Part shown: in pieces, positions 42,756 through 51,837 of the stretch
How the letters are laid out: every line of letters starts with the position of its first letter
How positions within the stretch are numbered: the first letter of the stretch is position 1
Origin: Streptomyces sp. NA02950
GTDB taxonomy: Bacteria; Actinomycetota; Actinomycetes; Streptomycetales; Streptomycetaceae
Assembly (NCBI RefSeq): GCF_013364155.1
Contig: NZ_CP054916.1
Location: 8,338,001-8,402,000 of the forward strand
Reading direction: 5' to 3'
DNA: 64,000 nt
Made by a program: the position numbers and the translations under genes
The notes under the pieces: generated by a model
Told to the model about the DNA's origin: nothing
The model's input: the letters and a program-made list of their open reading frames with translations, nothing else
The model's database searches: none

Positions 42756-45329
42756 TCAGCGCAGCGTCGCGGTGAAGCTGCGCCCGTAGGCGTGGCGGGT
42801 GGTGACGTCGATCCGGGTGCCGCCGCGCACCCGGGAGACCCGGACCCCCTCGTCCGCCTCGAGCGCCCTCATCCTCCGGCCCCGGACCAGCACCGAGACC
42901 GTGTCCCGTTGAGTGGTCGGGTCCGCCACGGCGAGTGACACCGTGCCGTCGTGCGCCGCACCGCGGTGGGCCGCGCGCAGGATCACCGAGCCCGGTCCGT
43001 CGATCGACAGCAGTCCGGCGCGGTGGGTGCCCCGGGTGAACGCGTTGAGGGCGACCAGACCCAGCCCCCGGTGGCGGACGGCCTGCGCACGGGTGGTGTT
43101 CACCAGGACCGACAGCGGCCCGTCCGCGTACGCCCGCAGACCCTCCGCCGAGGCGTGCGGGACCAGGGCGTAGGCCATCGAGCGGTGCGGCACACCGGCC
43201 CGCTGCTCCACCGCGACCGAGAAGACCTGGGTGGTCACCGGGGTGTCGGGGTTGGACAGACGCACCGCACGGCGGCTGCGGGTGACGGTGTCGAGGGTCA
43301 CGGTGGGCCGTGGTGTGTCGAGGAAGACATAGCCGACGGAGGTGGACCGGGTGGTGTTGCCGTAACGCAGCCACGCCAGCGGGGCCGTGCCGGTGCCGGA
43401 CCACGGGGTGCCGTCGCGGAGCTGTCCGGTGACGGTGAGGGTGTCCGACGGCGGGGCGATCCGGCTGTCGACGGTCGTGGTCACCGCGCGCCCGGAGGAG
43501 TCGCCCACCCCGGCGGCGAGGACGACGATCTCGTCGTCGAACATGAACCACGACTTGGTGGCGTCCGCGTTGCGGTGGACGACGAAGTCGTCCGGCAGCT
43601 CGCCGTCCCGCTTCGCCGCGTACGCCACGTCGTCCGACTGCACCAGCCCGGCCGCACCGTACGCGCCGAGGGCGGCGCCACCGGAGAACGCGTGGGTGCC
43701 GCGCGGGAAGTACACATAGGTGTTCTGCGCTTCGGAGGAGGCGGTGAAGCCGCGCTCGGGGTTGTCGTACCAGAGCGTGCCGTACAGCTCGGGGACGGTG
43801 CGCCGGGTCTCCACGGGGGCGGTGACACCCGCCAGGCGGTAGGGCGGGACCGTGGTGAAGTAGTCGACGCCGAACGCCCGGGTCTGGTCCTGACCGGAGA
43901 GATAGAGGTAGTGGGCGCCGTCGCCCTGGAACCACGGCATCAGGTTCTCGCCGCTCATGTACTCGTACTTGCTGATCCTGGCCGAGCTGCGGGCCAGCGC
44001 GAAGGCGTACCCGGGGCGCCGGTGGACCGTCTTGTCCATGGCGTTGAACGCGATGTGGTGCGCGGCCGGGGTGAGGTCCTTCGCCGGGGCCGACGGATCG
44101 GCGAGGATGTCGGCGTAGCGGGCGATGCTCACCGGGGAGACGAACGCCGACGGATCGAGCGCGGCCTTGGAGGTGTTGCGGACGAACGCCACATAGCCCT
44201 TGAGCGCCGTGGCGTCCGTGCCGGTGGTGTGGCCGGAGAGGTCGACGACGGCCTCGACGACCTGGGTGACATCGGTGTACCCGGTGGTGGTCCGGGACAC
44301 CCCGCGCCCCTTGACGATCTCCATCATCCAGCCCTCGAAGATCAGCGGGGCGAAGCCGTCCACGACCCAGCGCTGCGCGGTGCGCACGAGGTCCGCACCG
44401 CGCACATAGCCGGTGCCGTCGAGCATCTTGACGGTCTGCACCACACGGGTGAGCAGCCCCTTGCCGTAGGAGCCGGTGTAGGCAACCGAGGCGTGCTGGA
44501 TGAAGGAACCGTCCGCGTAGAAGCCGTCGGTGACACCGTGCCGCGGGTGGTAGGGGTCGATCGTGGCCAGAACCGTCAGCTGGTCGGCCACCGCCTTGCT
44601 CACTCGGGTGTCGTCCTCCAGCACCGCCCCCTGGAGCATCCGGTTGGTGGTGATGTCCGCGAGGTTGGCGCCGGTGTGGAAACGGGAGTCCGGATCGACA
44701 TCGCCGTCCTTGCCGTTGCGCAGATAGGCGTCCATCGAGGCCACGTAACCGGCGGTGAGGTCCGGCCGGTGGGCGGCGAGTGCGTCCCGCAGCAGCACCA
44801 GAATTCTGCTGACATGGGAGGAGATGCCGATCTCCCAGGTGAACCAGTTGCCGTAGTAGCCCTTCGACTGGTCGCCGTAGTAGTGCTCGTGAAGCCACAC
44901 CAGACCGTCGATGACCCGCTGCTGGACGGCCGGGTCACCGCGCAGCGCGGACGGCGGTCCGCCGGGGACGCGGGTGGCGAGGGCGATCTCGTAGAGGTAC
45001 TGGTACGAGGTCATCAGGTTGGGGTCGCTGGTGCCCAGCGGCAGCCCCTTGAAGAGTTCGCCCTCCCCGGCACCGTCCATCGCGGCGAGCCGGGAGCGGG
45101 CGGTGGTGGCGATGGCCGTGAGCTTGGCGGCCACTTCCGGCCGGGCGTTGGAGTCGGCGGTTCCGGCGAAGACGGCGACCGTGTTGTCGATCAGCGTGGC
45201 GTGGTCGGCGGCCGCGTCGGTGGCCGAGGCGGCCGGACGGGCCGCCGTCCGTGCGCGCGGCGGCTGGGCGAGAGCCGCCAGGGACACGGCGGGGGCCAGG
45301 GACAGCAGGTCACGACGTGAGAGAGGCAC
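42756..45329 (-). CDS. Secreted polysaccharide lyase family 8
   Basis: Tat-exported lyase of 857 residues. The signal has SRRDLLSLAPAVSLAALA near the start. An alpha/alpha-toroid domain (about 40-390) carries the expected catalytic His279 and Tyr288 (FIQHASVAYTGSYG, nine residues apart as in the family) and Asn near 229. NWFTWEIGIS contributes to the aromatic patch. Beta-sandwich domains follow. PL8 enzymes cleave hyaluronan, chondroitin or xanthan by beta-elimination; which one cannot be told. GTG 45329 has GGAG eight bases upstream. A LacI-type operator lies upstream. Confidence 0.92.
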   Translation of the reverse strand: MPLSRRDLLSLAPAVSLAALAQPPRARTAARPAASATDAAADHATLIDNTVAVFAGTADSNARPEVAAKLTAIATTARSRLAAMDGAGEGELFKGLPLGTSDPNLMTSYQYLYEIALATRVPGGPPSALRGDPAVQQRVIDGLVWLHEHYYGDQSKGYYGNWFTWEIGISSHVSRILVLLRDALAAHRPDLTAGYVASMDAYLRNGKDGDVDPDSRFHTGANLADITTNRMLQGAVLEDDTRVSKAVADQLTVLATIDPYHPRHGVTDGFYADGSFIQHASVAYTGSYGKGLLTRVVQTVKMLDGTGYVRGADLVRTAQRWVVDGFAPLIFEGWMMEIVKGRGVSRTTTGYTDVTQVVEAVVDLSGHTTGTDATALKGYVAFVRNTSKAALDPSAFVSPVSIARYADILADPSAPAKDLTPAAHHIAFNAMDKTVHRRPGYAFALARSSARISKYEYMSGENLMPWFQGDGAHYLYLSGQDQTRAFGVDYFTTVPPYRLAGVTAPVETRRTVPELYGTLWYDNPERGFTASSEAQNTYVYFPRGTHAFSGGAALGAYGAAGLVQSDDVAYAAKRDGELPDDFVVHRNADATKSWFMFDDEIVVLAAGVGDSSGRAVTTTVDSRIAPPSDTLTVTGQLRDGTPWSGTGTAPLAWLRYGNTTRSTSVGYVFLDTPRPTVTLDTVTRSRRAVRLSNPDTPVTTQVFSVAVEQRAGVPHRSMAYALVPHASAEGLRAYADGPLSVLVNTTRAQAVRHRGLGLVALNAFTRGTHRAGLLSIDGPGSVILRAAHRGAAHDGTVSLAVADPTTQRDTVSVLVRGRRMRALEADEGVRVSRVRGGTRIDVTTRHAYGRSFTATLR

Positions 45330-45362
45330 GGGATACGCTCCAACGCTCGCGAGGATGTGGAT

Positions 45363-45376
45363 GGAAAGCGCTTGCG
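45363..45376 (-). promoter_or_regulatory. LacI/GalR-type operator upstream of the lyase gene
   Basis: GGAAAGCGCTTGC (45363-45375) contains the perfect palindrome AAGCGCTT (45366-45373) with the central CG typical of LacI-family sites. It lies about 35-48 bases upstream of the lyase start, where a repressor would block transcription until a sugar inducer is present. No LacI gene lies in the window. Confidence 0.6.
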
Positions 45377-45524
45377 GCATTGAACCAACCCCGGCGTCCA
45401 CTGTCACTAGCGGGCACCGGCCACCGGGTGATCGGCGCCACCACTGCTCCGAAGTGCGCAACTCTCGATCACTTTCTGATGGCGGGCCAGGGACGGGCGG
45501 GCCGGTGGGTTAACGTCTGTCGCT

Positions 45525-47243
45525 ATGCAATGGGCTGGTGTCATCGACGGTGCGACCCGGGCCGTCACCGGACGGCGACCTGACCGGCCTCGGACGCGGG
45601 GCGTGCTCCGGGCGCTGCGGCGGCACCGGCGGCCGCTGTTCGTGCTCGCCGTGGTGGCGCTGCTCGTCCAGATGGCGGTGGCGATGGTCACCACGGCGGT
45701 GGAGCAGACGCCCACCATCGACGAGCCGGTGTACCTGGGCGCCGGGGTGGTCCAGGTCCAAGAGCACAGCCTGCGGTACAACCCCGAACATCCGCCCCTG
45801 GGCAAGCTGGTCATCGGGTCCGGGATGCTGTTCACCGATGCCCGTCCGGACCCCGGTTTCTCCGGCAATCAAACGGAGCTGGGCCGGCATCTGCTGTACG
45901 AATCGGGCAATGACCCCTGGCGGCTGATGCTCTGGGCCCGGCTGCCGGTGATCGCGCTGACGCTGCTGTTCGGTCTTGTCGTGCTGGCGCTCACCCGCGA
46001 TCTCACGGGCCAAGTGGGCGCGTTGGCCGCGCTCGCGCTGTACACGTTCTCGCCCGATGTCATCGCCCACGGCTCCCTGGCCACGCTCGACGTCCCCATG
46101 GCGGGCTTTCTGCTGACATCGGTGTGGCTGCTGTGGCGGGCCAGACGGCGCCCGCTCAGGTGCCTTCCAGCGGCCGGGGTGGCACTCGGCGCGGCGGTGG
46201 CCACCAAGATGAGCGCGCTGGCGGCGGTGCCCGTGCTGCTGCCCCTGGCCGTGCTCTCGTTCTGGTGTGCCCGCCGGGCGGGGAACCCCGAACCGCTCGA
46301 TCTCCGCGGGGCGGTGCGGCTGCTCGCCCGCGGTGTCGCGGCGGCGGTCGGGGTGGGACTGGTGGCGCTGGCCGTGGTGTGGGCGAGCTATCTGGCCGTC
46401 GATCCCCGGCTGCGCTGGACCACACCGCCGCAGGTGCCGGACCTCCGGGGCCTGCGCGAACTCGCCGTCGAGTGGATGCCGTTCCCCGAGCCCTTCCGGG
46501 ACGGGATGCGCATCCAGTTCCGCTTCGAGTACGCGCGGCACCACGGCTATCTCTTCGGCCACCACTACATCGGCTCGTTCTGGTACTACCTGCCCGTGGC
46601 GCTGCTGGTGAAGACACCGCTGGGCATGCTGGCGCTGTGGGCGGCCGGTGCCGTGGCGCTGGTGGCGGTCCGCCGGTTCCGCCCCGCGGCGCCGTACCTC
46701 CTCGTTCCCTCGGCCGTACTGATGCTCGCGGCCATGGACGGGTCCCGCGACTTCGGAGTCCGCTACGTGGTCTTCCTGCCGATGTTCCTGGCGGTCGCCG
46801 CGGGGTGTGCCACCGCCGTGCGATGGCGCTGGAGCCACGCCGTGACCGCGGTGCTGGTGGTGTGGGTCGCGGTCAGCTCGCTGCGGACGTACCCCTTCTA
46901 TCTCCCGTACGCCAACGAGGCGTTCGGCGGACCGTCGCGGACCCACCGCTATCTGCACGACTCCAATGTGGACTGGGGGCAGGACCTGGGACGGCTCGCC
47001 GACCGCCTCCGGACGCGCTATCCGCGAGAGCGGGTCTGGCTCGTCTACAAGGGCAGCGGGGTGCCGTCCGCGTACGGCATCGAGGCGTCCGACCCGCGCG
47101 GGTCGGCCCCGGAGCGGGTGCACGGTCTGCTCGCGGTGTCGGACTCCTCGGCCGCCCTGGCCGGCGGACGGCTGGCCGACCTCCTCGACAGCAGCACACC
47201 GGTCGAGGAGGTCGGCCACTCCATCACCCTCTACCGCCGGTGA
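45525..47243 (+). CDS. Membrane glycosyltransferase, GT39/PMT-like
   Basis: Polytopic membrane protein of 572 residues with about ten hydrophobic helices. The first extracytoplasmic loop has PTIDEPVYLGAG, with the Asp-Glu pair expected for catalysis in GT-C enzymes, and NPEHPPLGKL. A VATKMSALAAVPVLLPLAVL helix and the later DGSRDFGVRYVVFLPMFLA stretch fit phospholipid-carrier-dependent glycosyltransferases. These move a sugar from a polyprenyl phosphate onto a protein or polymer outside the cell. The acceptor is unknown. No clear ribosome site before ATG 45525. Confidence 0.85.
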   Translation: MQWAGVIDGATRAVTGRRPDRPRTRGVLRALRRHRRPLFVLAVVALLVQMAVAMVTTAVEQTPTIDEPVYLGAGVVQVQEHSLRYNPEHPPLGKLVIGSGMLFTDARPDPGFSGNQTELGRHLLYESGNDPWRLMLWARLPVIALTLLFGLVVLALTRDLTGQVGALAALALYTFSPDVIAHGSLATLDVPMAGFLLTSVWLLWRARRRPLRCLPAAGVALGAAVATKMSALAAVPVLLPLAVLSFWCARRAGNPEPLDLRGAVRLLARGVAAAVGVGLVALAVVWASYLAVDPRLRWTTPPQVPDLRGLRELAVEWMPFPEPFRDGMRIQFRFEYARHHGYLFGHHYIGSFWYYLPVALLVKTPLGMLALWAAGAVALVAVRRFRPAAPYLLVPSAVLMLAAMDGSRDFGVRYVVFLPMFLAVAAGCATAVRWRWSHAVTAVLVVWVAVSSLRTYPFYLPYANEAFGGPSRTHRYLHDSNVDWGQDLGRLADRLRTRYPRERVWLVYKGSGVPSAYGIEASDPRGSAPERVHGLLAVSDSSAALAGGRLADLLDSSTPVEEVGHSITLYRR

Positions 47244-47258
47244 CCCTGTCCAGTGCCG

Positions 47259-47435
47259 CGTCAGCCAAGGTGTGCCCGGTGGCGAGGCGTCCTGGTGCGT
47301 GCGATCGCAAGGCGGCGGGGAAGCCCTCGTAGTGGGCCTGCCCGGACTTTCGGCCAGCGCAGGGAGAGGGGGCACCTCCCAGCGGTAGCTGGGGGAGCGT
47401 GCCAGGGCGGCGAGCGGGGCGAGCCTTGGCTGACG
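47259..47435. mobile_element. MITE-like element with 12-bp terminal inverted repeats
   Basis: CGTCAGCCAAGG (47259-47270) and CCTTGGCTGACG (47424-47435) are perfect inverted repeats bounding 177 bases with no coding frame. Inside, GGCACCTCCCAGC-GGTA-GCTGGGGGAGCGTGCC (split here) forms a hairpin. Structure and size fit a non-autonomous miniature element, or a Streptomyces intergenic repeat. It sits between two converging genes, four bases from one stop codon, and may now act as a terminator. Confidence 0.65.
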
Positions 47436-47439
47436 GGGC

Positions 47440-49470
47440 CTAGGACCCGCCCGTCACCGAGGCCGGGCACAGCCGCCGGGCTGCGCCGTCATCGCGGAGC
47501 TTGGCGTCCACACAGCCACCGGGCAGGCCCTTGTGGGGTGTGCTGCCGAAGTTGGCGGTGACAGTGAGGGTGCCGTCGCCGAAGACGGTGCGCTGCACGG
47601 TGCGATCGGCGGTCAGCGCGCGGAAGTCCGTCAGGGGCTCGGTACCGGCGGCCCGGTGCAGCGGGGCGAAGTACTTCTGGAGGGCGGCGAGTTCACGGCC
47701 GCCCTTCTCCAGCGAGTCACCGGTGAGCACGAAGTTGAGCGGGGTGTTGTAGAGCATGGCGAGCAGCGCGCGGTCGGTCTTCTGCCGCGGCAGCTTGTCG
47801 TACGACAGCTCCCAGCGCTCGGTGTTCACCAGGGAGTCGTGGAGCGCGGTCTCGTACAGCGGCACCCGGTAGACCGGGTCGTACATCGCCTTCGCCACGT
47901 CGGCGGGCAGCTCCGCGGGCTTGAAGAAGACACCCGGCGCGTCGGCGGGCGCGTAGCCGCCCCAGGTCTCCCTGTCCCGCTGGGCCGTCCACAGACCGCC
48001 CGCCACCGGGGTGCCCGAGCCGTGGTCGAAGGCGAGCAACCGGTTGGCCCAGGCCCCGGCGGACTCGGAGCCCAGGACGAGGCCGCGGTCGGACAGGCGC
48101 TTCATCCGGGCCAGCCGGTTGGCGCGGTCGTCCGCCTTGGTCATGGGGTGGGCGGTGCTGTGGTCGCGGAACAGCTCACCGGCCGCGTCCACATCGAGGA
48201 AGTAACTGTCGGCTCCCGCCTCGGTCATCTCGCGGGTGCGGTCGGCGAGGTAGTGGTGGCGCGGCTCGGCCTTCTCGAACGCCTCGGAGCTGAGGTAGCA
48301 GCCGCGGTCGTGGAAGCCGGGGACGGGCTTGCCGTCGGCGTCCCGGACACAGAAGTCCGGGTACACCCGGCCCGGCCAGGTGGACGTCGGCGCGTCGGAG
48401 GTGGCCGGGTCCTGGCCGTTGGCGAACGAGTCGTACGGGCCGACGAGATAGCCCGCCTTCTTCGCGGCCGCGGTGGCCGCGGCGTCCATGGGGCGGTCGT
48501 CGGCGTCGTAGCCGAGCCACATGCGGTTCACCCCGAGTCCGCGCAACCTGCCCACGAAATCGGCCTTGCGGGCGTCGCCCCACAGATAGGCGTGGAAGGC
48601 GCCGAGCAGCTTGGCCGTGGCCGGCGTCCGCCGGATCTTCTCCCGCAGGCTGCTGAGCTGCCCGTGCTCGCCGAGCCAGGCTCGGTAGTCCCGGGCGGAG
48701 GCCACCGGGGAGCCATCGGTGAGCGAGAAGGCGACGGTGTACCGCGTGGTGCCCTCGGCGCGCGAGAAGCGGTGGGTGGCGGCGGTGCGCAGTCGGCCCC
48801 CGTCGGAGGTGACGCGCAGTGCGGTGCCGATGTCGGTGGGCACGAGATAGCTCACGCCCTGTCGGCCGCCGAGCGTATAGCCCCACAGCGGCATCGACAG
48901 ATCCGACTCCATGGCCATGTCGGTGTCGACCAGATCGGCCCGGGAGGAGTTCCAGAAGCGGTCGGCCACCGGCAGCGACAGCCCTTCCCCGCGCGGCAGC
49001 TGGACGGCCGAGACACGCCGGTCGGTGCCCGTGACCGGCCACGACAGGGTGCGGGCGGCGTTGGCGGTGGCCTTGCCGGTGGCCGTGACCGACAGCACCA
49101 GACGGCCGTTGTCACCGGCGCGGGCGGTGACGTCCAGCCCGCTGTCCGGATAGCTCCAGCGGGCGGTGCCCGGTGAGGTGGTCACGGAGCCCGGCTTACC
49201 GGGTGCGGTGGCGGCGGGTGCGGACAGTTCCACGGTCCCCTGGCCGGTACGGGCCGTGACCCGCAGCGATGCGGTGTCCACGGTGGCGGTGCCGCCCCGC
49301 ACCGGGACCTCCACACGATGGGCACCGACCACGACCGGCCGTGGTGCGGCCCGCGTCCCGGAGTGGGCGGTGGAGGCGAGAGTGGTCCAGGCGAGGGCGA
49401 GACAGGACACCGCGCCTGCCAGGGCCGCCACGGCGGTCACCCGCGACCGGGTGAAGTGTGTGCGTTTCAT
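47440..49470 (-). CDS. Secreted TIM-barrel glycoside hydrolase-like protein
   Basis: Protein of 676 residues. A signal peptide (THFTRSRVTAVAALAGAV, residues 3-20) leads to a beta-rich N-terminal domain (about 45-260) and a TIM-barrel-like domain with DADSYFLDVDAAGE-type strand (AGADSYFLDVDAAGELF), LGSESAGAWANRLLAFDHG and YNTPLNFVLTGDS. The LDVD Asp is a candidate nucleophile. The layout resembles the GH101/GH129 group of alpha-N-acetylgalactosaminidases, but I cannot assign a family with certainty. Transcribed after, and in the same direction as, the histidine kinase gene pair; a direct repeat lies just upstream of its start. Confidence 0.7.
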   Translation of the reverse strand: MKRTHFTRSRVTAVAALAGAVSCLALAWTTLASTAHSGTRAAPRPVVVGAHRVEVPVRGGTATVDTASLRVTARTGQGTVELSAPAATAPGKPGSVTTSPGTARWSYPDSGLDVTARAGDNGRLVLSVTATGKATANAARTLSWPVTGTDRRVSAVQLPRGEGLSLPVADRFWNSSRADLVDTDMAMESDLSMPLWGYTLGGRQGVSYLVPTDIGTALRVTSDGGRLRTAATHRFSRAEGTTRYTVAFSLTDGSPVASARDYRAWLGEHGQLSSLREKIRRTPATAKLLGAFHAYLWGDARKADFVGRLRGLGVNRMWLGYDADDRPMDAAATAAAKKAGYLVGPYDSFANGQDPATSDAPTSTWPGRVYPDFCVRDADGKPVPGFHDRGCYLSSEAFEKAEPRHHYLADRTREMTEAGADSYFLDVDAAGELFRDHSTAHPMTKADDRANRLARMKRLSDRGLVLGSESAGAWANRLLAFDHGSGTPVAGGLWTAQRDRETWGGYAPADAPGVFFKPAELPADVAKAMYDPVYRVPLYETALHDSLVNTERWELSYDKLPRQKTDRALLAMLYNTPLNFVLTGDSLEKGGRELAALQKYFAPLHRAAGTEPLTDFRALTADRTVQRTVFGDGTLTVTANFGSTPHKGLPGGCVDAKLRDDGAARRLCPASVTGGS

Positions 49471-49493
49471 GGGACGTTGATAACGAGCCGATA

Positions 49494-49511
49494 TAAGAGG
49501 GCTTCTAAGAA
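49494..49511. promoter_or_regulatory. TAAGAG/TAAGAA direct repeat upstream of the hydrolase
   Basis: TAAGAGGGCTTCTAAGAA carries two TAAGAR half-sites with period 12, 24-41 bases upstream of the hydrolase ATG at 49470. OmpR-family response regulators bind direct repeats of this kind, and a matching half-site, CTAAGAGGGTTCTC, lies upstream of the adjacent response regulator gene. Confidence 0.45.
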
Positions 49512-49553
49512 CGGCGCCGGAGGGCGCCTTGGAACGGCCCCGGGAAGGGGCTG
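49512..49553 (-). terminator. Double hairpin after the histidine kinase gene
   Basis: GGCGCC (49513-49518), loop GGAG, GGCGCC (49523-49528), and next to it a second stem between GGCCCC and GGGGC around 49535-49552. It lies between the kinase stop and the hydrolase promoter, as a terminator would. Confidence 0.5.
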
Positions 49554-49556
49554 TCC

Positions 49557-50948
49557 CTACGCCTCCGGGTCCACACGGCCGGACCGGTGTCGCGGGATGC
49601 GCAGCCGGAACAGCGCACCGCCGCCGTCGGCCGCCTCGGCGGTGAGCGCGGCGCCGTGGGCCCGGGCGATCTGCCGGGCCATGGCCAGTCCCAGCCCCGA
49701 ACCGGGCAGGGCGCGTGCCTGCCGGGAGCGGTAGAAGCGGTCGAAGACATACGGCAGGTCCTCGGCGGAGATACCGGGCCCGTGGTCGCGGACGGTGAGG
49801 TCGACGGCGTGTTCGCCGGTGGTGAGCCGGACCTCCACCCCGGCGCCGGGCGGGCTGAACTTGGCGGCGTTGTCCAGCAGGTTGGTCAGCAGCCGGGCCA
49901 GCCGTGCGGGCACCCCGTCCACGGTGTGTTCGGCCAGGTCCGCGGTGAAGGCGGTGTGCGCCCAGTGCGAGCGCGCCTCCTCGACACAGCGCGCGGCCAG
50001 CAGATCCAGCCGCACCGGCTCCACCAGCGGCTGCGGTTCCTCGTCCCGCGCCAGTTCGATCAGATCGTTGACCAGGCCGGTCACCTCGCGCAGCTGGCCG
50101 CCGAGCGCCGAAGCGGCCCGGTCCCGCTGCGCGGGGGACAGCCGGTCGGCGCGGGCCAGCAGCTCGGCGTTGGTGCGCAGCGCGGTCAGCGGGGTGCGCA
50201 GCTCGTGGGAGGCGTCGGCCACCAGACGCCGCTGGGCGGCCACCGACTCCTCGAGTTCGCCGAGCATGGTGTTGAAGCTCCCGGCCAGCCGGGTGATCTC
50301 GTCCCCGCGGCGCCCCCGCTCCGGCGGGAGTTCGATGCGATGGGCCGGGTCGCGGGTCACGGCGATCCGTTCGGCGGTGGCGGTGAGCCGGGTGACGGGC
50401 GCCAGCGCCCGGCGGGAGGCGAGATAGCCGAGCCCGGCGGCGAGCAGCGCCCCCGCCCCGCCGATGGCGGCGAGCAGCCAGGCGGCCTGGCGTTCGCCCT
50501 GCTGCACGGTGTCGGACCGCAGGGCGAGCTGGAGCGCGCGATGCCCGCGCAGCGGGGTGGTCAGCGTTCGCATCCGGTGTCCGCGCACGGTGACCTCGCT
50601 GTAGTACGCACCGCGGGAGCCCGCGGCCACCTGGCGGGTGGCGTCGGTGACCGGCACCACCAGCTCCTTGCCGCCCGGGTGCCCCGGAGTGCCGGTCCTC
50701 GGGGTGACGACCTGGGCACAGGCCGGGGCGGCCAGCCAGCGGCATTCGCCGTACAGCGTCCCGGTGCCCTCGTCGCGCCGGTCCTGCGCCAGCAGGGTGG
50801 CCTGCTGGGTGAGCTGGAGGTCGAGCTGACGCACCAGCTCGTAGCGGATGACCACGTACGCGGCGGCGCACACCCCGACCGTGACCAGCGCCACCGCCGC
50901 CGAGGTGATCAGCGCCATCCGGGTGCGCAGCGGCAGACGGCCCGTCAG
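49557..50948 (-). CDS. Two-component sensor histidine kinase
   Basis: Membrane kinase of about 463 residues. Two membrane helices (about 12-34 and 153-175) flank an extracytoplasmic domain with a Cys pair (GECRWLAAPACAQ). A HAMP region follows (RRALAPVTRLTATAERIA), then the H-box ASHELRTPLTALR, the N-box LTNLLDNAAKF and the GSGLGLAMARQIA G-box. It should sense an external signal and phosphorylate the regulator encoded just upstream. The start is unusual: GGAGGAGG (50953-50960) sits four bases before CTG at 50948, while the first ATG (50918) is 34 bases away from it. ATG 50918 is the alternative. Confidence 0.9.
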   Translation of the reverse strand: MTGRLPLRTRMALITSAAVALVTVGVCAAAYVVIRYELVRQLDLQLTQQATLLAQDRRDEGTGTLYGECRWLAAPACAQVVTPRTGTPGHPGGKELVVPVTDATRQVAAGSRGAYYSEVTVRGHRMRTLTTPLRGHRALQLALRSDTVQQGERQAAWLLAAIGGAGALLAAGLGYLASRRALAPVTRLTATAERIAVTRDPAHRIELPPERGRRGDEITRLAGSFNTMLGELEESVAAQRRLVADASHELRTPLTALRTNAELLARADRLSPAQRDRAASALGGQLREVTGLVNDLIELARDEEPQPLVEPVRLDLLAARCVEEARSHWAHTAFTADLAEHTVDGVPARLARLLTNLLDNAAKFSPPGAGVEVRLTTGEHAVDLTVRDHGPGISAEDLPYVFDRFYRSRQARALPGSGLGLAMARQIARAHGAALTAEAADGGGALFRLRIPRHRSGRVDPEA

Positions 50949-50977
50949 ACGTCCTCCTCCGGCCCGGCGGGCGGCGC

Positions 50978-51748
50978 TCAACGCTCGGCCAGTTCGTAGC
51001 CGGTGCCGTGCACCGTGTGGACCAGCCGCGGGGCGCCGTCCGCCTCGAGTTTGCGGCGCAGATAGCCGATGTACACGGCCAGCGAGTTGGAGTCCGTGGC
51101 GAACTCGGTGCCCCACACCAGCTCCTGGATCAGCTCTCGCGGCAGCACCTGGCCCGGATGGCGGAGGAACACCTCCAGCAGCGCGAACTCGGTACGGGTG
51201 AACTCCATCCGCCGTCCGCCGCGCACTCCGGTGCGGCTCTCCGGATCGACGGTCAGATCGGCGAAGGTCAGCACACCGGACACGTTCTCGTCGAGGGCGT
51301 CGGCGGGCGCGGCGCGGCGCAGCAGCGCCCGCAGCCGGGCCAGCAGCTCATCCAGCGCGAACGGCTTGACCAGGTAGTCGTCGGCTCCCGCATCGAGGCC
51401 CGCCACCCGCTCGCTGATCTCGTCCCGGGCGGTGAGCACCAGGACGGGTGTACGGTCGCCGAGCCCGCGCAGCCGACGGCACACCGCCAGGCCGTCCATC
51501 ACCGGCATGGCCAGGTCCAGCACGATGGCGTCCGGCGGCTCGGCGGCCACCGCGCTGAGCGCCGCCAGACCGTCCCCGGCCTCCCGCACCACGTACCCCT
51601 CCACGGTCAGCCCGTCCACGAGGGCGGCGCGCACCTCCGGGTCGTCGTCCACGACCAGCACGGCCGCCGTCCGGGGATCGTCGGGCTTGCCCCGCCCGGG
51701 CGAAGGCTTCCCCCGGCCGGACGGGGAGGAGGCGGCAGCGGACATCAC
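50978..51748 (-). CDS. OmpR/PhoB-family response regulator
   Basis: Regulator of 256 residues. The receiver domain (about 28-145) has [11 protein letters not shown], phospho-acceptor Asp in [13 protein letters not shown], conserved Thr in VLTARD and Lys in YLVKPF. The winged-helix DNA-binding domain (about 160-254) has [20 protein letters not shown] and the [15 protein letters not shown] recognition region. Thirty bases separate it from the kinase gene, with which it forms an operon. A TAAGAG half-site 53-66 bases upstream suggests autoregulation. Start GTG 51748 or ATG 51745. Confidence 0.94.
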   Translation of the reverse strand: MMSAAASSPSGRGKPSPGRGKPDDPRTAAVLVVDDDPEVRAALVDGLTVEGYVVREAGDGLAALSAVAAEPPDAIVLDLAMPVMDGLAVCRRLRGLGDRTPVLVLTARDEISERVAGLDAGADDYLVKPFALDELLARLRALLRRAAPADALDENVSGVLTFADLTVDPESRTGVRGGRRMEFTRTEFALLEVFLRHPGQVLPRELIQELVWGTEFATDSNSLAVYIGYLRRKLEADGAPRLVHTVHGTGYELAER

Positions 51749-51800
51749 AGGGCCTTTCCGGTGGGCGCAGGTCAGTCCCTACCCTGGCAGAACGCGCTCC

Positions 51801-51814
51801 GAGAACCCTCTTAG
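51801..51814 (-). promoter_or_regulatory. TAAGAG half-site upstream of the response regulator
   Basis: CTAAGAGGGTTCTC on the minus strand, 53-66 bases upstream of the regulator gene. It shares TAAGAGGG-TTCT with the direct repeat at 49494-49511, which suggests that one regulator controls its own operon and the hydrolase. Confidence 0.4.
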
Positions 51815-51837
51815 CCGCCATGGGTCACAATCGGCGG

